Source: Pagrus major | Lineage: Eukaryota; Chordata; Actinopteri; Spariformes; Sparidae | DNA length: 64,000 nucleotides | Direction: 5' to 3' | Assembly (NCBI RefSeq): GCF_040436345.1 | Contig: NC_133232.1 | Span: forward strand, 25,698,315 to 25,762,314 | Shown here: in pieces, positions 58,404 to 64,000 of the stretch | How the letters are laid out: the number at the start of each line of letters is the position of its first letter | Numbering within the stretch: the stretch's first letter is position 1 | Translations under genes and position numbers: made by a program | Notes under the pieces: generated by a model | What the model saw: only the letters and a program-made list of their open reading frames with translations | Database searches by the model: none | Told to the model about the DNA's origin: nothing

Positions 58404-61400
58404 GTAAGCATCCCATTTTTTTCCTGCCACTTTGCAGTATCTCTTCACACCTCACCCAGCCAATTTCATTGTGTTTTGTTGAAAACCAAAAAACATGTAC
58501 ACCATTATTCCACCTGATGAGATTTTAGCAACTTTTAGCGCACCATTCTCTATTGTCTGATCTGAAACACCACCCACCCTTTGCTAAGACTGATTGTTAC
58601 CTCTGACAGCTTTGAACAATATGTTTAGCTGCCTAATACAAGTGTACAGTTGATTATGGGAGTGGTGCAACATATCCTCATATAGTTTACAGAAATGGCT
58701 TCAGTATGCCCTTGAAACTTTACTTTCAATATGTAAAATAGGCTTATATGAACATGAAGTGACTGAATTAATGCAAAGTCATTCTCCTGTCAGTTCAAAG
58801 GGAGAGGCCTTGTCATTCTGTAGTGATAACATATGAAGATAATAGCTTCATACTGAGAGGTCATTCTCTATTATTATTAGTCGTGTCAGTTTGAAGCAAA
58901 CATACAGATAATATCTAACTTTCCTTTGCATATTAGGTAGAGTAATTTAGGTACATTTAGATAAAATAAACAAAGTAGTCATCTGTTTTAAAGATGAGGA
59001 CCCTTATTATCTTGCATATCTGACAACACCTGTTCGGTTCTTTCTAAATTGTTTATTGCTGGAGAACCAGTTGATGCATAGATTTTGATGTCATTAATAA
59101 GCTTAGTTTGTTACCCAGAGGCAGGCTGTTGCCTTAATGTAATTTTAATGACTTAATAGAGGATATGTAGTCAGATGATAATGTACCTTTGAAAAGACGT
59201 CTTGGTGTTGGTGTTGATGTTGAGCTGACATTGAGGTCTACCACACAGTCTAATCCACTCTTGACATTTCACTAAATCCTTTTCAGTTTGTTGAAATGGA
59301 ATAAATAACATCAAAATGAAAAGGGTACAGTGTCCCTTTTACAAGGCCACCAGGTAAATGTCTTGAAAGCCCTACCCATCTTTGTATTTGAAAGCAGGGT
59401 GAGGAATTTAGGTTCATCCATCGGCCTGTTCCAGTAAAGATGTTTGAGATCATCTTTACTGCCAGCTGTTGCTCAGCTGTGATTCGTGCTGGGGGGAGAA
59501 AAGGGAATGACTTTGCATCAGTCATTTCCAAAAAAACTGAATAATTAGCATTTTGTTTTGCTCATTTACATTTCCCAGTGCACATTATTTCTATTAAATA
59601 TACAGTTAATGTAAATTGAGAAATTTGATTAAAACATCTCATTTTAACAAGCAGAAATTATTTATTTTATAATGATATAAAGACATAGAGATAGAGAGGA
59701 GAAAATATCCCTCTTTATATTTCTATAGACAGATGGAGAACTGACAGGAGGGAAGGGTAAGCAGAGAGGGGGTCAGTGGTGGATGAAGGGCAGGTAGTCA
59801 GGTGGAAAGATGGCCTATCAGGGACGTGAGGATTGCTGCATGACCACACCAGTGATGACATTACCCATAAGACACCAGACTGTTACCTGCTGTGAGATCA
59901 GATGGACCCGACTAAATCAAGGGTCATGATAGTGAGATTGCGCCATAATTATAAAGTCACAGGCTTAATGAGCTACAGCTACCTATCTACCTATCATCGG
60001 TCATATCTATGTAATCTATCCACTTCTTATGGATAGATATATTTGAGACACTGGCCTTAAACAGAAAACAGCTGACTTTCCAATCACTATGTTAGAGAAA
60101 ATAAGGGGGATTTCTTGGTAACCCATAATACAAAATATGTACACACAGAGAAACTTTAGTGCTACTGTCCAGGCTTCAACCATAATGCAGTGCCTGGTAT
60201 CTTCGTCTTTGAGTCGAGTAATGCAGTTGAGTTTAGATGAACACTATATGTGTAAATACTGTGTATATGTATTCATGTGTGACACACTGATGTCCATGTC
60301 AGATTAATAACTGTGCACCATCTGAGTGTCATTAATGATACACTGATTCCCTCATAATTACAGCTGGGATTAATGAGTGTTAATGTGCCTGTGTAGAACC
60401 AGTCTAACATATTAAATCTGTCTCGTGACTCACTCTGATGTGTTTTAAGTTGACTGTCCCCCCATGTGCCATTAGCAAGCCCCGCTGAATGTTCATCTGT
60501 AATCACAGCTTGTATAAGAGATTTTTGATATCACACCCAGACACCATGTAATGCACTGACCTATTTAATTTTGTTTAATATCTGGTGGAATTTGCAGCAT
60601 TTTCTCCTAATTGTGTTTGTAGGAGGCTGTGTTGTGATCACAGTAGTTCTAAATATTTCCAGTTTACAGACAGTAGGAGAAGATGACGAGGAATGAAAAA
60701 GGAGGAGTGGCATTAGCTGAAAAGTATATCATCACTCCAGTTTTTGTCATTATATCTTATCACTGCGACTCGATGATGCTGTTGCTTAGCAGCACTTAAG
60801 ATGGCCTCCATCTCCAAATCACTTCTGGGCTCTTCACAGAACCACCAGGGATACAGAGGGATCTAAATTTAACAGTTTTTTTTAACCATCTTTAGCATTA
60901 TTAAACTACAGATATGATCACTTTATACAACATTCTCTGTTAATTCTTCTTATTTTTAAGGAGTAAAATAATTATTGATGCCTCAGAATATACAGATTAC
61001 CAAGAAAAGAGACCAGCTCACACTGGGTTTTTACTTTAAGGGACCTAGTTTGACACAGGTAGATTACAATTAAACAGCACCAGGTAGAGTTTGAGAGTCA
61101 GGGTGGTGGTTTTTAGAATGAAAATCTAGTTTGGTTGATGTGTTCCTGTATCTTGAATGTCCCTAGATACAAAATAAATTCTAGATTTGGAGAGTCTTTA
61201 CTCTGCTGTTAACACACGGCAGCGTGAAGTTAATTATTACATGAGTGGTGCTGGCTAATCATGGAAAAATAATTTCATAATACTATCTGTTACTCTTTTC
61301 ATGGCTTGGATAATGGCTCATGGCTAGACTGCGACAGTATGTTTGTGTAATTTGGGTGAACTGACCTTTTTAAAAGCAGTTTAGCCCTCCTTGCTTGGAT

Positions 61401-62002
61401 CATATCATAAAGCAGTGGACCTTTTGTAAAGAATTACAGGTCTCACCTGCATCTTGATGACTAAAATGGTTACAAAGCTAGAAAATATAATCCTTCCCTT
61501 TTTATGTAAGTGAGAGGCACTGAGGGAGAACTGTGTTTTTTAGCAGCATTTCTGTTGCTGCTCAGCACTTCAGAGAGTGTGGCATTTTTCAGTAGAGGAG
61601 AGGGTGCTGGAATCCCACCGAGCGAGTGTGAAAATGTAAGAACGGCCATCTGTAATCCATAATCCAGAGAACGTCAGGAAAATGTAGGGTGAATACTTTA
61701 ATCCTAATCTGAATGTTGCATTTCTGGGATTGTGTCTGCTATTCCCCCAACTCATAACCTCACACACAGTACCAAGGTTTGAATTTACAATATTGTGTAT
61801 TATAGGAAACATATGGAGAGAATCAGATGTGTGGGAGCTTATGTTTCAGTCACGTGAAACAATAATAGTATTTAATCATGTGTATGGAATCATGTGCATG
61901 TTCTGTCATGCAGTTTATTATGACATGGCTTTGTGTATACTGTATGTAAGAATATGTTTCCAGTGTGTTATATGTGCATGCTTGTTTTTTTGTGTGTTCC
62001 AG
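58404..62002 (+). other. Intron between constant exons 1 and 2
   Basis: This 3.6-kb intron, largely AT-rich, shows no coding sequence, long repeat or clear regulatory site beyond short simple sequence near 59,690. Confidence 0.8.
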
Positions 62003-62088
62003 CTCAGTGCACATGGAAGAGTCCTCGGTAATGCAGGGAGCCCAAGGGGTCCTGGTCCAGAACTGGCCCACTGCATCCAGCGCCGCTG
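62003..62088 (+). CDS. pcdha: Protocadherin alpha constant exon 2
   Basis: The exon is 86 bp, between the acceptor GTGTGTTCCAG and the donor GTAAGA at 62,089. Joined to the AG left by constant exon 1 it reads SSVHMEESSVMQ, then NWPTASSAA, in line with mammalian SSVHLEEAGILR and QWPTVSSAT. It ends in phase 1. The third constant exon, which in mammals carries TFKYGPG and the lysine-rich end, is not present before base 64,000. Confidence 0.95.
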
Positions 62089-64000
62089 GTAAGAATCTGT
62101 CATGCTACTTTCACCTCAGCCAATCACATCTAACTTACAGTAAGCAGTGGGTTAGGTGCAGTAAAAAAAGAAACATAAACAAAGAGGTCTGCTTGGCACA
62201 AATGGACCTCGTCTCATCCTTAAGGTCCAAAATAGTGATAGCCATCTACAATTTAGTTAATTGGATCTCTGTCCAACACAGTCCATGACACAGATTCAGA
62301 CAATACCAGCTCAAACTATACCAACAACTGTACATTCCTAAAGAGCTTATCAAACCACAAGAGAGTCATAAAATGAGGACAACGGAGATATCTGCTACGA
62401 GATCGCCCCAACCCACTCCTAACCCTTCGCGCTGCTGCAGTGAGAGGAAATGACACATGCAACGTAGGCGTAGATGGATATCTCTGCTCTCTGCGCCAGG
62501 AAGGGAGACAATACAGAGAAAAAGAGGGAGAGAGCGAGCAGATAGTTGTTTGGATTATCAGCTAGATGTTTACAGAGGCATAAGCCACTGAGCCACAGAG
62601 GACAAACATTCGAGAACACATTAGAGAAGAATAATAAAACACAATTACATTACCTCTTCACTTAATGTGGATCTCTCTCATTCTGTAGCTCTTTTATACA
62701 CACTCATAAAAGAGCAAGATCAGGGGTGGGGGAATTAATCGAGTCTTAGACGCATAGCGACTCTCTTTTGAAAAATTAGGTCTTGATGCAATAAAGTTAA
62801 AGATCTGAAATTTAAAACCAAAATTCTCAAAATTCTGTTTACAGCAATTGATTACAACAATTCTGTTACAGGCGATCAATTCTAAATTGATCAAATATTC
62901 ATTGCTATTATTTATGGATCATTACAAATATGCTTTGTTCCAAAGTATATATAAATTAAAAATTTGATGCATAAGGAGCCATCAACATTCTTTGATAATC
63001 GATTTATAATTTCATCCTAGCCCTTTGAATCGGAATCGAATCGCAAGGTTCCCACCCCAGGATGATGTGGGCAACAATAGAAATGTTCCATATTTTATTA
63101 TACATTTGTAAGCTTTCAATAATTTTACATCATATGTAGACATTTGAATTGGTGTATCTGCGCATTGTAGAGCTAGGTTTTCATGTTGCTCCCTGTCAGA
63201 AACTATCTTTTGACAAAGGAATTTCAGTTGCAAAACAGTCTTGGCAGCACTTTTGTTTTCGAAGCAGTTGCAGGCATTCAGTGAAAAAGGCAGCCTATTT
63301 TCAGAGGCCAAAAAGACAAAATATTTCTGGCCATTTGGCTCTCATCAAGGGTGGACAAGACCTCACAGAAGGCTCAAACAAGAGCTTATAAGAAAACAGT
63401 GCCATTAATTACACAGTGTTAAGAACAGGAACACTGGAGCATAACAAATCTAAACGACAGCACACTCAATGTTGGATGACATTTCATGGACATTGTAATG
63501 TGAATGTCATTGCATATGATGCCATATTCCCTGCCCCTAACCAAGACTTATGACCAAACATGCTCTTCATACGCAGTGTCAGCTGCCTGTGTGCTTTGAG
63601 GAGAATTATTTGTCAACTTACGACTTTTCTCTTGTGACAAGTGGGGTCAAAAAGAATTAGGACTCAAATGGAGAAAAGAGTGGCCTGGCATAGAAAAAAA
63701 TGGCGGAGACAGGTGAGATAACTCGACAGAAGTATCCACAACGAGAGGACTGGAGCAAGGACGGGACAGTGCAATTAAGTTTAGATAAAGAGGCGATTTG
63801 TTGTAATTAAGGATGTAGAAATGGTTTGGCCCGCTGTCTTTTATAGACAGGAGGCGGTGGGCTGGGCAGGCAGACAAACTACCCACACACCAACTACTGT
63901 CGCTTCCTATCCACACACCCAGCCGCCTCCGCTCTGCCATCGATTTCTTGCCTTGGCTGAGGACTTACAGCCTGCAGGCACTTCAAAACATGATAGATAG
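62089..64000 (+). other. Start of the intron after constant exon 2
   Basis: This is the 5' part of the last constant intron, truncated by the window. Apart from the MITE at 62,721-63,060, nothing was recognised. No sequence resembling TFKYGPG was found. Confidence 0.75.
62721..63060. mobile_element. Non-autonomous hAT-like MITE
   Basis: This 340-bp AT-rich element has inverted ends: CAGGGGTGGG at the left and CCCACCCCAG at the right (9 of 10 paired). Inside the right end is GAATCGAATCGCAAGG, a texture common to fish MITEs with CAGGGGTGG ends. No coding capacity. The flanking 8-mers (AGCAAGAT and GATGATGT) do not form a clear target duplication, so the copy is old or the exact ends are slightly off. 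Confidence 0.6.

Noticed and set aside
61060-61085. A possible RE1 at AACAGCACCAGG
   Set aside because: Only about 13 of 21 positions fit.
1-62088. Identity as a Pcdh-gamma cluster
   Set aside because: The constant exons encode DWRYSASLRAG and SSVHMEE, which are alpha; the last variable exon has the alphaC2 tail signature.

Overview
The window is vertebrate nuclear DNA, almost certainly from a teleost fish, and covers most of a clustered protocadherin alpha (Pcdh-alpha) locus on the + strand. Three things fix the identity. Thirteen tandem, intron-free exons of about 2.4 kb each encode a signal peptide, six cadherin (EC) repeats, one membrane span and a short tail, and each ends at a splice donor. 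A further exon at 52,243-54,861 has the cytoplasmic signature of PCDHAC2 (RGNGSLTKTYCYK and SGSDTFMFYNTG). Two small exons at 58,339-58,403 and 62,003-62,088 match the first two alpha constant exons (DWRYSASLRAG; SSVHMEE...NWPTASSA). The fish assignment rests on the homogenised 3' exon halves, the compact spacing and a fish-type hAT-like MITE; the species cannot be named.

Layout. Positions 1-41,212 hold variable exons V1 (3' part only) to V13, one every 3-4 kb. Each unit reads: CTCF-type conserved sequence element (CSE) promoter, 5'UTR, exon, splice donor, then usually a REST/NRSF (RE1/NRSE) silencer 144-455 bp past the donor. Positions 41,213-52,242 are an 11-kb gap with no cadherin coding sequence but several GC-rich candidate regulatory patches. 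The alphaC2 exon follows, then a 3.5-kb intron, constant exon 1, a 3.6-kb intron, constant exon 2, and the start of the last constant intron, which carries a MITE at 62,721-63,060. Constant exon 3 lies beyond the window.

How it works together (known for the family). Each neuron activates a few variable promoters. The variable exon is spliced to the shared constant exons, giving a protein whose EC1-EC4 recognise identical copies on other cells and whose constant tail signals inside. CTCF at forward-oriented promoter sites loops to a distal enhancer, expected downstream of this window. REST silences the cluster in non-neuronal cells.

Most notable. A block of about 870 bp (late EC5, EC6, membrane span, tail) is nearly identical in all thirteen V exons and stops at the splice donor, which points to concerted evolution by gene conversion. 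V6-V10 form a recently duplicated, partly chimeric sub-array in which V9 and V10 differ mainly in EC2-EC3. Promoters share further elements at fixed spacing downstream of the CSE. No retroviral or other virus-like fossil was recognised.
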